Below, one piece after another: positions 44,758 through 55,086 of a stretch of DNA of 64,000 nucleotides (position 1 is its first letter; every line of letters starts with the position of its first letter). The stretch comes from Lactuca virosa. Lineage: Eukaryota > Streptophyta > Magnoliopsida > Asterales > Asteraceae. Location of the stretch: positions 68,280,474 through 68,344,473 of the forward strand of contig CAKMRJ010005745.1 in NCBI GenBank assembly GCA_928212115.1. The letters are read 5' to 3'. The notes below the pieces were generated by a model, which had not been told where the DNA came from, ran no database searches, and saw nothing but the letters and a program-made list of their open reading frames with translations. The position numbers and the translations under genes were made by a program.

Positions 44758-46026
44758 TAGTTATCCCAACTATGTGACCCGCAGAGTGAGCTCCTTTTGC
44801 TTCGATCATGTATGAGTATTGCAAAAATTTTATTTGGTTTAAGGACATGTCAGCTGGTACACACAGAAGAGGCAGATTTGTTCTTTGACAAAGGATTGCA
44901 CAGGTCTATTGAAGATATGGTGGTATGTGGAGGCCCCTTCTTTGGAGACATTCAGTGGTGACTGACTTCCTTACCTATTCGTTTCGGTGGTTTGGGTTTG
45001 TACTCGGCATACGAGGTTTCCTCCTACGCATTTGTAGCCTCGAAGGCCTAATCTTGGGCATTACAAGACCACATCTTACGTGACAGTGGCGTATGTGGTA
45101 TAGACTAGGATTACCTATGTGCTATGAATCGTCTTCGCGATACAATTCCGGGATTTGACTGTAGCGGTTTCACTAATAAGGAAACCCCCCCCCCCTAAAT
45201 CCCAAAAAGCATTGGCGTGTTCCCTTTTTAGAAAAATCGTTAAAGATATGGAAGTCGACTTCGACATGACTGTCAGACAGAAAGCAGCCGTTTAGTGTCT
45301 GTGAGCACCTCATGCTCAGGATTTTCTGCTAACTATCCCTATTAATGGTCTTCGCCAACATATGTCTCCTGTGGAGTACCGAACTATCCTTCGTTACCGC
45401 CTCATGATTCCCTTATTTCCAATTAACGAGATGTGCCCAGTTTGTCGCAAGGCATGTTTGGATACCTTTGGGGAACATGCGGTTCATTGTAGAGAGCTCC
45501 CTGGTTTCAAGTACATACATGATGTGGTTCAAGATGTTCTCTTTGATGCTTGTCGAGGTGCTGGTATTTCTGCAAAGAAAGAAGCGCTAGTGAACTTTTT
45601 GACGGGCTCGTAGGATGGAAGGTCCACACTTAAATCGGCTGACATGCGTGCGTGGATCTTACTGGGGTCTCTCCTCTCTTTGGTTTGGGGAGTGGGGGTT
45701 TCACAGCACGGCATGCCGCTTCGAAAGCCGTTGCGTGCAAAGTGGTAAAGCAGGAGAATGCATGTATAGAAAATCAACATGTGTTTGTACCTTTTGCATT
45801 CGATACATTTAGTTTTCTCGCAGTAGAGGCAGTGGAGCTCCTCAACAGAGTCCAACGAGTCATGCATTCTAATGTCATATCTCCTAGATCTACAAATGTT
45901 GTTTTCAAAAGAATTGGTTTTGCCATCCAGAAAGGGCTAGCGGCACAGCTTGTTTGCCCGTTTGCCTATAATCGATATGTATTAAACTATATTAGTTTTT
46001 GGAATTGAAAGATTAAAATATGTCTT
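44758..46026 (+). pseudogene. Degenerate RT-associated protein fragment, CCHC plus nuclease-like tail
   Basis: A plus-strand insertion in copia-1, possibly flanked by ATTCAA (44752-44757 and 46027-46032). The best frames are 45362-45613 (RYRLMIPLFPINEMCPVCRK..., with Cys-x2-Cys followed by GEHAVHC) and 45652-46008 (DLTGVSPLFGLGSGG..., QHVFVPFAFDTFSFL, VQRVMHSNV). Upstream DNA (about 44766-45360) carries further broken pieces of the same protein, such as FDKG and CGGPFFGD. I recognise this as the C-terminal half of a repetitive plant protein that accompanies non-LTR-type reverse transcriptases. The Cys-His cluster followed by a DLT/SPL segment recalls the CCHC plus restriction-like nuclease tail of site-specific LINEs. 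A deletion removes residues between 45640 and 45650, and several frameshifts are present. No poly(A) tail is seen. Confidence 0.55.
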
Positions 46027-46914
46027 ATTCAAGTATTAAGTTGATTAATCGAAACATTATACAATGAATAATGTGTAATCAATATGGTGATTAAATAAAA
46101 GGTGTTTTATTTATATTCAAAAGTTTTGAGACCATATTGGATTCGATTATTTTTGTGTTTCAGTTTGCATGTTTTGACTTCCCGAATAATAAGATTATTC
46201 AAACCATCCACAGTCGATCATACTTTGGAAGTAGGTATTGAGGCAAGACTATCATGAATCTGACTGTAGATTGTCTAAAGTGTTTAGACATAACACAAGG
46301 TTGCTGCAGTGTTCATGAGTACTCTTGTAATAAGATTTGAGTATTAGATTAAACCCACGCTCATCTGAATCACTTCATGGATTTTATCACGGGTGATTAG
46401 TAAGACGATAATATCTTATATTCTTGAAACGGAGACATATTGTTGCAGTTTACAAGTCGGTTGCACATTGATGATATGTAAACGCACTAGTAACTTGGTG
46501 TTATAAAATGTATTATTGTGTGTGATTTGTTGAGTAAATAGAGAAAACATATGAGTCAAAGTTCATCCGTTCCTTTTACCCTAAGAAGGATAAAAGCGAT
46601 ATATGTGGGCCCCTCAATGATTTAGTGATGACAACCCTAGGTGCTTGACCAATCCTAGACTGATTTGATTTGTTCAATTAGTCGGTCGTCATAACTCGGA
46701 AATCGGGAAACAACACATGGACAGAGAGAATGATTATAATCCATGTCTCATGTCCATACGATATCTAGAATGGAGGAATATATGATCCCTTATCTAATGG
46801 ACGTGTTGTTGATAAGATCAGAGTTCAACAGTGGCTTTTGAGAGCTACGATTGCTAATCGGATTTTGGAGTCGTACTTGCATTAATAGTTATTAGACTTA
46901 TCCAGGTGGGAAAC
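46027..46914 (+). mobile_element. copia-1 3' internal region, second part
   Basis: Non-coding. It aligns with copia-3 at about 19085-19975, including ATACAATGAATAATGTGTAA and GTTTTGACT...GAATAA blocks, and ends in a polypurine tract (CCAGGTGGGAAAC) before the LTR. The shared 1.2-kb non-coding tail is a feature of this copia family. Confidence 0.7.
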
Positions 46915-47667
46915 TCTTGGATTATGTGTCTAAGCCCATAACTATAATTGGTATGTACTTGACCCGATAGTGGCATGGTCCATTTCAGGTTGCCTTCACC
47001 AGAACAATCTGATAGGATGGATATTTGAGAAAGAGGTTATTTGTGATTTATTAATATATTATAAGTATAATATATTAATTGAGAAATCATATTATTTAAT
47101 TGGTATTGATCAAGAATTAATTTGGAATTAATTTTGTGATCAAAAGAGACTAATTAAATTAATGGGGACTGATTAGGTAAATCAGTATTACATATAGTTT
47201 GGGCAAATGATCCATGTTGATTAGAATAGACTAAGAGTTAGTCCAAAGGGATTATCATATGGATGTTTGGATTCTAGGCCCAAGGGAGTGGATTAGGGTT
47301 TACAAGTTGAAACTCTAGGAATTCCATACTATAAGTGTAGCCCCTTAGCTCCAAAATTGGCACCCAAGAGTTCCAAGTAGAACCCTAGCCGATCTTGTGT
47401 GCTCCTAGACTCTCTTTCATTATCCTCCACTTGTTCATGGTGTTTGTGACTTGTTTGAGGTATCACACTTGAGATGCTAAGCTCTTGAAAGGCCAAATTC
47501 TACATGCTACAACTAAGAGGCATTCTTCTAACTAGTTTTATGTTTCAAGTACCAAAGTTGTATGCTAGTTATAGGTTTCATGCTTTGGATAATTTTTGTT
47601 GCATGTATAAGTAGAGAAAACTTAGATTCAAAACATTAGGGTTGTATGTGCACCATAAATCCCAACA
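46915..47667 (+). mobile_element. copia-1 3' LTR (753 bp)
   Basis: Starts TCTTGGATTATGTGTC (first bases mutated from TGTTGG) and ends ATAAATCCCAACA. It pairs with 26771-27539 and is followed by the AAATT duplication at 47668-47672. Confidence 0.9.
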
Positions 47668-47672
47668 AAATT
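47668..47672. other. copia-1 target-site duplication, right (AAATT)
   Basis: Matches 26766-26770. Copia-O sequence resumes from here on the minus strand. Confidence 0.85.
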
Positions 47673-47848
47673 ATCCTAACTCCTTAGTAGTAGCTCCAAA
47701 TTTTGACCATCGAACCATGTGACCAAAGTCCATTTCCCACGATCAGATTTAGCATACTTCACTTAAGCTTCCTTCTTTATTTTATATCCTCCAATACCAT
47801 CAAAATTGGATCATCATATTATGTATAAAGAGTCTAAGGAATAGGAAT

Positions 47849-48454
47849 CTATGGAATTGGATAATGGATGTACCTAAAGATCTTGAGTTTACCATCTTCA
47901 AGATCTTTCAGGTAGTTTGGGCATTTATGCTTCCAATGTCCCTTCAATTGGCAGTAGAAACAAATGGACTCATTGGGTTCAACATTGGGTACGATCTCAG
48001 AAAGAGGCTTTCTCTTTGCTATATGATCAAATGGTTTGATCTTCGTCGACCCCTTTCGATTAGGAAGAGAAAATTTTCCTTGATTACCATTGTCAACATC
48101 CAATATACTTTTGGAATTAGATCATTTAAGCATTTATGCTTCAATTGTACTCTTAAGCATCTCTGCTTCTATAGTTATCAACATCTCAGCCATATCAATT
48201 AGGGTCACATTGAGAATCCTCTTATGAAAGTTATTAACGAACTGAACATATGACTCAGCAAGAGAAAGAAGAACCAACTCAATGGCTTTCTCCTTTGGGA
48301 ATATGACACCCATCCTTTCCAACTTGTCAATGTATGACTTCATTTTCAGGATGTGCGCACACAAAGAATTTCCATTTTTATGTTTACATGCCAATAGGGC
48401 TTGAATAGTTTCATATCTTTCAACTCGAGGAAAACGTGACATTGGGAGAGTCAT
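47849..48454 (-). pseudogene. copia-O gag
   Basis: Two overlapping minus-strand frames, offset by a frameshift near 48110. The first (48454-48134) begins MTLPMSRFPRVERYETIQAL and includes LERMGVIFPKEKAIELVLLS, typical of the copia gag region (UBN2-like). The second (48103-47849) carries CFYCQLKGHWKHKC, a C-x2-C-x4-H-x4-C knuckle. The gag ends in a donor-like AGGTACATCC in the same place as AGGTAAGTCC of copia-1. The 47673-47848 stretch beyond it matches copia-1 at about 29095-29230. Confidence 0.8.
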
Positions 48455-48921
48455 GGGAGGAGGAGGTGGAAGAGTTTAATAGAGACAATGTCCAGTTCCA
48501 CTAGTTCTTAAGGAGGAGAAGACATTTTTATGTTAGCTTGAAAGTGGAAAACCATTTCCATAAGAACAAGGATGACCATTTCTACCTTCAAAAGACATCT
48601 GAAATCGGGAGAAGAGAGAATTCAAGTTAGTTGATTTAAATCCTTAATTATTAATCCAAAATTTAAATCAAGGCTAGGATCCATATTTTTGATTCGAAAC
48701 CTAAAGAGGGATGTCGTAATCAAATCTGAATCTATTTTAGGTAGGTAGAGTCATCTTACTAATTTCAATCACATGAAACTCCTTGATCTTTTGAGATTCA
48801 TTGAATCTTATCAATGGTATGTTTAATCTCGATTATGCTCTTACTAATTATGACTGGGATGCTGAGGATCACAATTAAGATGTGAAAAACCATGCAAACC
48901 AGCTCAAATACCCTCGATTGA

Positions 48922-48979
48922 TTTATATTCTCACATTGATGTGCCGGTTGACCACACATGTTCCATCAACAACTATAAA
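48922..48979 (-). promoter_or_regulatory. Leader hairpin 2 of copia-O
   Basis: Plus-strand arms ATTGATG (48935-48941) and CATCAAC (48964-48970) enclose a 22-nt loop. In element sense the stem is GTTGATG/CATCAAT with one G-T pair at the base. TTTATA/TATAAA (48922-48927/48974-48979) extends it. Relative to copia-1 hairpin 2, two stem pairs changed on both sides and remained complementary. Confidence 0.7.
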
Positions 48980-49016
48980 CACGATTTGTTTCATCATTTC
49001 ATATTTATACTCCCAA

Positions 49017-49052
49017 ATTAGTGTGACAGTTAACCACACAAGCTCCACTAAC
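49017..49052 (-). promoter_or_regulatory. Leader hairpin 1 of copia-O
   Basis: Plus-strand arms ATTAGTG (49017-49023) and CACTAAC (49046-49052) with a 22-nt loop; in element sense GTTAGTG/CACTAAT. It lies 46 nt from hairpin 2, against 45 nt in copia-1. Confidence 0.7.
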
Positions 49053-49857
49053 GATTCATAAAGAAACAATGTGCGTTTTCATGGATTAGCATACACTTCA
49101 CATTTTTCCTAAAGTAACTAGAGTTGGGATTTATATAAAAGGTTCTATTACTTTAATAGCATTATAATTTTAAGAGGTTTTTTCCTATCAAATCCATTCA
49201 GCTAATGACCCTCCACCAAACAAAGGAGCGGTGGGTGGGAGTGGACACCCATGAAACTGTCAATATATAGGTTGTTTCCTTATACCCCCTTATAGTATGG
49301 CTTCCTGAATAAGGCGTACTAGCGATTTGATTGACTTGGCTTATACATATAATATTTAAACTTATAATCATATATAGTATAAGGTGTATTTTAAGATTTT
49401 TTCAAAATACTAGGTTTAAAATTAATTATCTAAATTAATCGATTATTTAATTAATCATTTAGACATTTAAAATTAATTATGTTAATCATTTAAACCTATC
49501 ATGGATTTATAATTATCTTTTAATTAATGTAATAATTAAATTTGTTATTAAATTCATAAGGATAATTCATTTAACTAATCTTAAAATTAAATATTATCTT
49601 TCCAAGATTCTCTCCTAATATTTAATGTTTTTATTTTAATTATCTAAGGCATTTAAATATCAGATTTTAACAGATTTAAAACTAGATAATTAACAAAATT
49701 AACCATTCAAATTAGATTAGGCAGCAAAATCCCGAATTTTGGTTTGAGACTAATCTCATGTCGTGAGACACTACTTGTCACGTCGTGAGATGCATTTTTC
49801 GAAAAATTTTGTTTTGTTTGGTTCATCTCATGAACAACCAATGTAAGAAACACCTAG
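49053..49857 (-). other. copia-O leader
   Basis: AT-rich, no supported gene. It lies between the primer site and the hairpins and is alignable in part with the copia-1 leader. Confidence 0.55.
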
Positions 49858-49869
49858 GCTCTGATACCA
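49858..49869 (-). other. copia-O primer-binding site (tRNA-iMet)
   Basis: GCTCTGATACCA on the plus strand, the complement of TGGTATCAGAGC, four bases from the LTR end. Confidence 0.88.
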
Positions 49870-49873
49870 CTAA

Positions 49874-50838
49874 TGAGTTTTATAGGTTACAAGAACTATG
49901 TGCTTGCGGAATTTTACTTAAACGTGAAGGGCACATGCAATCTAAAGGATCTATTTCATAAACTTTGAATGTTACATACTAGGAACAAAAAAAACTAGCA
50001 TGGACCTAATTGAAAACCTAGTATAATAAAAAACATGAGAATTTAGGGTTACATAACTTTGATTTGTTGTTGTAAACAAAACACTTCAATCCTTCCTTTG
50101 AAGATCTTGGAAAGCTAGCACCAAAACTATGGTGCCTCTAATGGCTCACACCCAAACCCTAGAACTAGAAGACAATTGAGGAGAGGAAGAGAAATTTCGT
50201 TCCTACGGCTTATGGGAAATGCATAAACGAAATAAGTTCCCAAGGGATCCTATTTATAGTTTAGATAACTTAAGGACGAAGCAAGATTTGAATGGATTTA
50301 ATCCTAATCCAAATCCTCTCTTTTTATGTATCCAAGAGGCTTCTGGAAACCCTAAAGAGGCTCCCAAAACCGTCCACCCCTTGGATGGTTCTAGAATTGT
50401 TTCTTTTGTTCAACTATTGAATAATTACAATTCATCCATTGCACATTTAAGTAATTTCAATTAATCCCAAACTGATTCCAGATTAATTCTGATTAATAAT
50501 TAATTAATTCTAATTGATTTATTATTAATTTATTAACCTTATAAATTAACAAATCAATTATTTGACTATTGATCTCATATTAATTTATTAATTACATAAT
50601 AAATTAATAAATCAACTATGTATTTCCAGTTAATATATAAATCATATAATATATTAACAAACCATTTTCTCATAATTTCCAATTAGATTATTAACCATAT
50701 AATAATCAAATAATCATAATCTCTCTATAAATGTCATTCTAATAAAGTTCTAGTTATGAGGGAAACCCAAAAAGGACATCGCTTCTAATTACAAGAATAT
50801 ACTAATTTAGTTACTAGCTTAGACACCTTAATCCAACA
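49874..50838 (-). mobile_element. copia-O 5' LTR (965 bp, minus strand)
   Basis: In element sense TGTTGGATTAAGGTGTCTAAGC... (at 50838) to ...ACCTATAAAACTCA (at 49874). The first 20 bases resemble the copia-1 LTR start. It is inserted next to a copia reverse-transcriptase fragment at 50839. Confidence 0.8.
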
Positions 50839-51320
50839 ACAATTTCATCAACATAAACTAGTAAGTAGGCAATCTGATCACCCTTGTTGAAAATAGATAA
50901 CGAGGAATCATATTTGCTGTTTTTGAACCCGATGCCTAAAATAAATTGGGCAAATATGTGATACCAAGCCCATGGTTTCTATTTGAGACCATACAAAGAT
51001 CTCTTAATTAAACAGATGTGATCAGGAGCCGAGGGATTATGCAATCCCGGTGGCTAATACATGTTAACAGTCTCTCCTATAAATGGTCGTGAAGGAATGC
51101 GTTCTTCACATCTAAGTATTGGATTGGCCAGTGATGAGAGATGGGCAGACTAGAACGGTCTGTATGGTAGCTGGTTTGACAACTAGACTGAAAGTTTCAT
51201 TAGAATCTATCACGGGCCGCTGACTACGACCGTTAGCTACAAGTATAGCCTTGTATCTAGCTAGAGAGCCATCTGTATTTTTCTTCTTTTTAAATAACCA
51301 AATGAAGTTAATCACATTAT
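50839..51320 (-). pseudogene. Copia reverse-transcriptase fragment
   Basis: Minus strand. From right to left: WLFKKKKNTDGSLARYKA and LVANGRSQRPVIDSNETFS (51112-51315), LDVKNAFLH in broken frame (about 51085-51110), PPGLHNPSAPDHICLIKRSLYGLKPW (about 50985-51060) and finally LVYVDE at the LTR junction (about 50845-50862). The last is the YVDD catalytic box with its last Asp changed to Glu. Frameshifts separate the pieces. The copia-O LTR begins just after this box, so copia-O probably inserted into this older element. Confidence 0.8.
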
Positions 51321-52025
51321 CATTAGATTTATATATGATGTTGCTATGTTGTAGTGATATGTTAGATTTATATCTTGGTATATAGGATGTTGCTATGATG
51401 TAGTGATCTGGTAGATCTGTGTCCTGGTATATAGGATGTTGCTATGTTGTAGTGATCTATTAGATTTGTATGACTACCTTTATCTGGTAGCTATTGACTG
51501 TTATGGTGTATGTTGATATGTGATGGTTTACTAGGTTGAGGAGGACCAGCTGAGACTGAAGGCCAAGACACCCAGGGTGGTCCGGAAAGACTGAAAGCCT
51601 GCGAGGCGGACCAGTCAGGCCGAAAGCCCACATAGCGGTCCAGATAAGCTGAAGGCCCGGTGAGGCGGTCCAGTCATGCTGAAGGCTCTGAGAGCGGCCC
51701 AGATAGTTTGTAGGCCCAGTGAGACGGTCTTGTAATCCTGAAGGCTCATGTATGTAGGATGTTGTTGTTATGTCGTGTGGTGGTACTTTGGGGGAAACTC
51801 ACTAGTCTTCGTGCTTACGGTTTCAGTTTATTGTTTCAGGTACTTCAGAGGATTGTGGGAAAGCGAATGCATGATTGTGCATATCTTCCTATTCTTATGA
51901 CATTGGGTCTTGGGATATTCTGAGTTTGAATAATATTTTTGAAACATTGGTTTTATAAACACTTTATGGAAGAAATGGGCTGTTTTTGAAAAGTTCATAT
52001 TTATTGTGATTTTTGGATGTTAGAA
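51321..52025 (+). mobile_element. gypsy-2-type LTR fragment, plus strand
   Basis: Carries the same roughly 50-bp repeats as the gypsy-2 LTR, in the opposite orientation (51540-51770), then GTACTTTGGGGGAAACTCACT and GGTTTCAGTT...TTTCAGGTACTTC blocks that match 23450-23530 in reverse complement. It ends near a decayed TGTTA followed by TTGGTATCAGA (primer site, about 52034-52044). Three diverged units of about 57 bp (GATGTTGCTATG-TGTAGTGAT) lie at 51339-51475. Confidence 0.7.
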
Positions 52026-52750
52026 GTTGGTATCAGATCCCTGGTTTGAGCGAATTGGATGAACATTCGTGTGAATCCAGACTTAAACTAAGGATTTGTG
52101 AAAGTTTTCAAATTATTTCTAAACATAGTTCAAATTATTTTCAAATTTAACCAAGGAATGATGAGATGTGTACGATTAGCAGGAGCAAGAAAGTTTACCC
52201 CAAGTTACCACACAATGACTTGTTTATGAGGACTTTGATAGAAATGCATGCTAGTGATAGGATATGGATCTTCAGGAATTACATTTTTAGAATTGCATGA
52301 TGTAGATCCATGATAGCCTAGGAGGACTTCTTATGCTAGATGAAATTGACATCATTGTTGTAGTCGCTTAGTGTATACATCATAGTTGTATATAAAGAAG
52401 ATTCTATAGCCTAAGAATGTTTGATTTAGCTTTATTTCCTATTCTTGTCTGATTAAGGGCTTAGGGTAGTGTCAAGTATTTGACTTTCTATGGGATCCAA
52501 CGTTATGTATGATTAGCATGCACAAGTGGCTACAGGGTTGGTGGAAGTTTCATGAGTGGGTGCAGTTCATAGCATGTCAGCGTGAGGAATGTTTAGCCAC
52601 TCTTAAAAGAGTGAGGACAAGATGAGAGTGTATCCTAGATGCTTGGGCCTAGTGGTCAGGAATTTCTTATAAGGATCTGCCTGATTTTTTTATTGTATCT
52701 TAATGCCATTCGGCTCCACTGCTCGAATGTTGCTTGATTTGTGCTTTGTA
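52026..52750 (+). mobile_element. gypsy-2-type leader fragment
   Basis: Matches the gypsy-2 leader (22500-23263) in reverse complement, for example TGAACATTCGTGTGAATCCAGA and ACTAAGGATTTGT. No coding sequence. It ends where copia gag begins at about 52755. Confidence 0.65.
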
Positions 52751-52754
52751 TGAC

Positions 52755-53570
52755 TCATATTGATGTGTTGGCAGAAGAAGATGTTGTTCATGCTGACCAC
52801 ACTGAAGGTTGTGTATGTATTGAGTACTCCAAGGCCTGAAGTTGTGGAGAATGAAGCATTAGAAGAAACCAGAAGGAGGAGCAAGTAGGACAATGATGAC
52901 TACATCTGCAGAGGACGCATTATGAGTTGTATGGATGATTCTTTATTTGATATCCATTTTGAGGATAAAAGTGAAAAGGGTTTGTGGGACGCTCTTGAAT
53001 CAAAATACATAGATGAGGACACTTCTGGCAAGAAGTTTATGGTCAGTGATTTTAATAACTATAAAATGGTTGATTCAAGATCGCAATACAACGAACTCCT
53101 TCGCATTTTGGGTCAATTCAAACTGCACAACATGAATATGGATGAAGGCATTGTTGTGTCGAGTGTAATTGACAAGCTTCCACCATCACGAAAAGACTTC
53201 AAACATAATCTAAAACATCAAAAGGAGGAACAGTCCATGGTTCAACTTGGTAGTCATTTACGTATTAAAGAATCCCTTCGTGTGTAAGAGAGTGACAAAA
53301 ACAAAAGTAAAGTTGAATCTGGACAGCCCTCGGTTCATATGGATGAAAACAAACCAAGATATCCGAACAACAAAGGACATGGCAAACACAAGTAGGAATA
53401 TGTCCCAAATAACTCCAACAAAAGGAAAAGGAACAGGTTTATTGGAGGTGTTTAAGGGTGGGACATTGCAAGCGTGATTGTCGTGTGAATCTGGGAAATA
53501 ACGATACTGGAAACAGTGGAGCCAATGGAAGTGGAAACGGATCCAAGGACCAAGTGAAAGGATGTTAGTT
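52755..53570 (+). pseudogene. Copia gag (Tork-like style), broken
   Basis: Starts in broken frame with WQKKMLFMLTTLKVVYVL (about 52765-52820). It continues in 52922-53287 (LWDALESKYIDEDTSGKKF, FNNYKMVDSRSQYNELLRIL, IDKLPPSRKDFKHNLKH, a UBN2-type gag), then a Lys-rich linker and a degenerate zinc knuckle near 53445-53490 (GHCKRDC readable after a frameshift). At least three frame breaks are present. It is followed directly by protease. Confidence 0.85.
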
Positions 53571-53571
53571 T

Positions 53572-55086
53572 TTGACTAACTTTGATAATTCTAATCAGAA
53601 TTATGCTTATCATGCTTCCTTTATTCCCAAATCAGTCTATGTACAATATGATGATGTTTCATGGTGGATCGACTCGGGTGCAACAAACCATGTATGCAAG
53701 GATAAACAGATGTTTGAAACATTAAAATCTCTTGAAGATGGATCTGTGTTGCACATGCAAGAAGATTCTTTTAAACCTATTCATGGTGTCGATTTTGTTT
53801 GTTTAGAATTTACTTCTGGAAAGACAATTAAGCTTTTTGATGTTTTCTTTGTTCTCAAGGTTCGAAAGAATCTTGTTAGTGGTAGTTGTTTGAATTTTGA
53901 TGGTTTTAAACAACTTTATGAATTAGATAGATATATCCTATCTCGAGGTGGAATATTTAATGGCTTGGGATATTTGAATAATAGAATTTTTCGTTTGAAT
54001 GTTATTGATAAATTGTCATATATTCGAAATTCTATTTTTGTGTCATGGTCTTCTTCTAAAATTGATGAATCTATGTTTGTGAGTTGTATTTCAGGACGGA
54101 GATCAGGAGCAAATGAGATATCTCTGGTCAACACCGGAGCGATTGCAGCTTTAGCCTCTGGAACAGACTTCAATTTCTCAAAATTTATCTTGTATGAGTT
54201 GATTTTGAACATCGAAGGAAACAAGAGGGACAAGTTCTTCATGTACCCAAGATTTCTGCAGCTCATCTTCAATATCAAACACCCTGAAATCGAAAGAGGA
54301 GGACAGACTCTGGATCTCAAGTCTATCGGCTCAAGTGCCTTTGGTCTTATGAAGCAAAATCGACCTGGAAAGGTTAACTTTGAAGGAAAATTCCCTCTGA
54401 TCAAGTTTGGAATATTTTCTGAAGAAAGTGAAAAGTCCGAATCCGATGCTCTTTCCAGCCCCGTCGAAACCGAGGAGATTGTTATCTCAGAATCTGAACA
54501 TGAAAACGAGGAAGTTCGTGTTTCCCCTGTCGCAATCGTGGCAGAGGAGCATAACCAACTGCGAGATGTGGAGGTTGAGAGTAATTTTGATATGGAGAGT
54601 GGTGATGGACAAAATGATGGTGATGATGATTTTCTCAAAGACATGGACCTCTCTGGCTTTAACAATGAAGCAATCCCACTTAATCTTGATTTTGATAACG
54701 ACGACCTAGGTCCAAGCTCAGAGTTTTTTGACAGGTTCTTTTTCAATGACAATGAAGTTGTTCAAACAACAATTGAGTCTAGGGTTGCTGATGACGTTCT
54801 CAAAACAATGCCTCCCACATCAAGAGTGATGATAGAATCTTCAAGCCATAAGGAAGCAGTTTCAGAGATTCCTCCCTCTGATACAGCTATTCCTACATCT
54901 GTACCATCCTCTAGTGATCCGACACAGACACATACCTCTCTGCCTCCTGTGAAAAGAAGGTGTCTTGATCCGAGTCAGGGAGTGATCATTCAACATCAAG
55001 CACCCCCCAGCTCCATCCATAGTCGTCACCACAACAATTACTGCACCACCCATTCTTACCCAACAAGGCCCAAGATCTATGTATGA
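53572..55086 (+). CDS. Chimeric ORF: copia protease fused to an acidic protein of unknown function, 504 codons
   Basis: Residues 1-165 are a copia retropepsin region: VSWWIDSGATNHVCKDKQMF (active site DSGA) and the RKNLVSGSCLN, YILSRGGIF and GYLNNRIFRLN segments that precede integrase. At about residue 175 (near 54090) the sequence changes abruptly, without leaving frame, to NEISLVNTGAIAALASGTDF and FMYPRFLQLIFNIKHPEIE, then LKSIGSSAFGLMKQNRPGKV. A strongly acidic stretch (EESEKSESDALSSPVETEE, and the Asp-rich GQNDGDDDF) and a Ser/Pro/Thr-rich tail with a basic VKRRC motif follow. The second half is unlike any copia domain. I recall similar repetitive ORFs in Asteraceae genomes but cannot name a function. 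The frame continues after the stop as 55079-56437. Whether this is expressed or a random join of two elements is unknown. Confidence 0.6.
   Translation: MTNFDNSNQNYAYHASFIPKSVYVQYDDVSWWIDSGATNHVCKDKQMFETLKSLEDGSVLHMQEDSFKPIHGVDFVCLEFTSGKTIKLFDVFFVLKVRKNLVSGSCLNFDGFKQLYELDRYILSRGGIFNGLGYLNNRIFRLNVIDKLSYIRNSIFVSWSSSKIDESMFVSCISGRRSGANEISLVNTGAIAALASGTDFNFSKFILYELILNIEGNKRDKFFMYPRFLQLIFNIKHPEIERGGQTLDLKSIGSSAFGLMKQNRPGKVNFEGKFPLIKFGIFSEESEKSESDALSSPVETEEIVISESEHENEEVRVSPVAIVAEEHNQLRDVEVESNFDMESGDGQNDGDDDFLKDMDLSGFNNEAIPLNLDFDNDDLGPSSEFFDRFFFNDNEVVQTTIESRVADDVLKTMPPTSRVMIESSSHKEAVSEIPPSDTAIPTSVPSSSDPTQTHTSLPPVKRRCLDPSQGVIIQHQAPPSSIHSRHHNNYCTTHSYPTRPKIYV

Noticed and set aside
50219..50464. Open frame of 81 codons in the copia-O LTR
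   Set aside because: It lies on the strand opposite to the element, inside an LTR, with no motif.
53916..54752. Long minus-strand open frame (278 codons)
   Set aside because: It lies entirely opposite the chimeric plus-strand ORF, is Ser/Lys-rich because of antisense reading, and has no motif.
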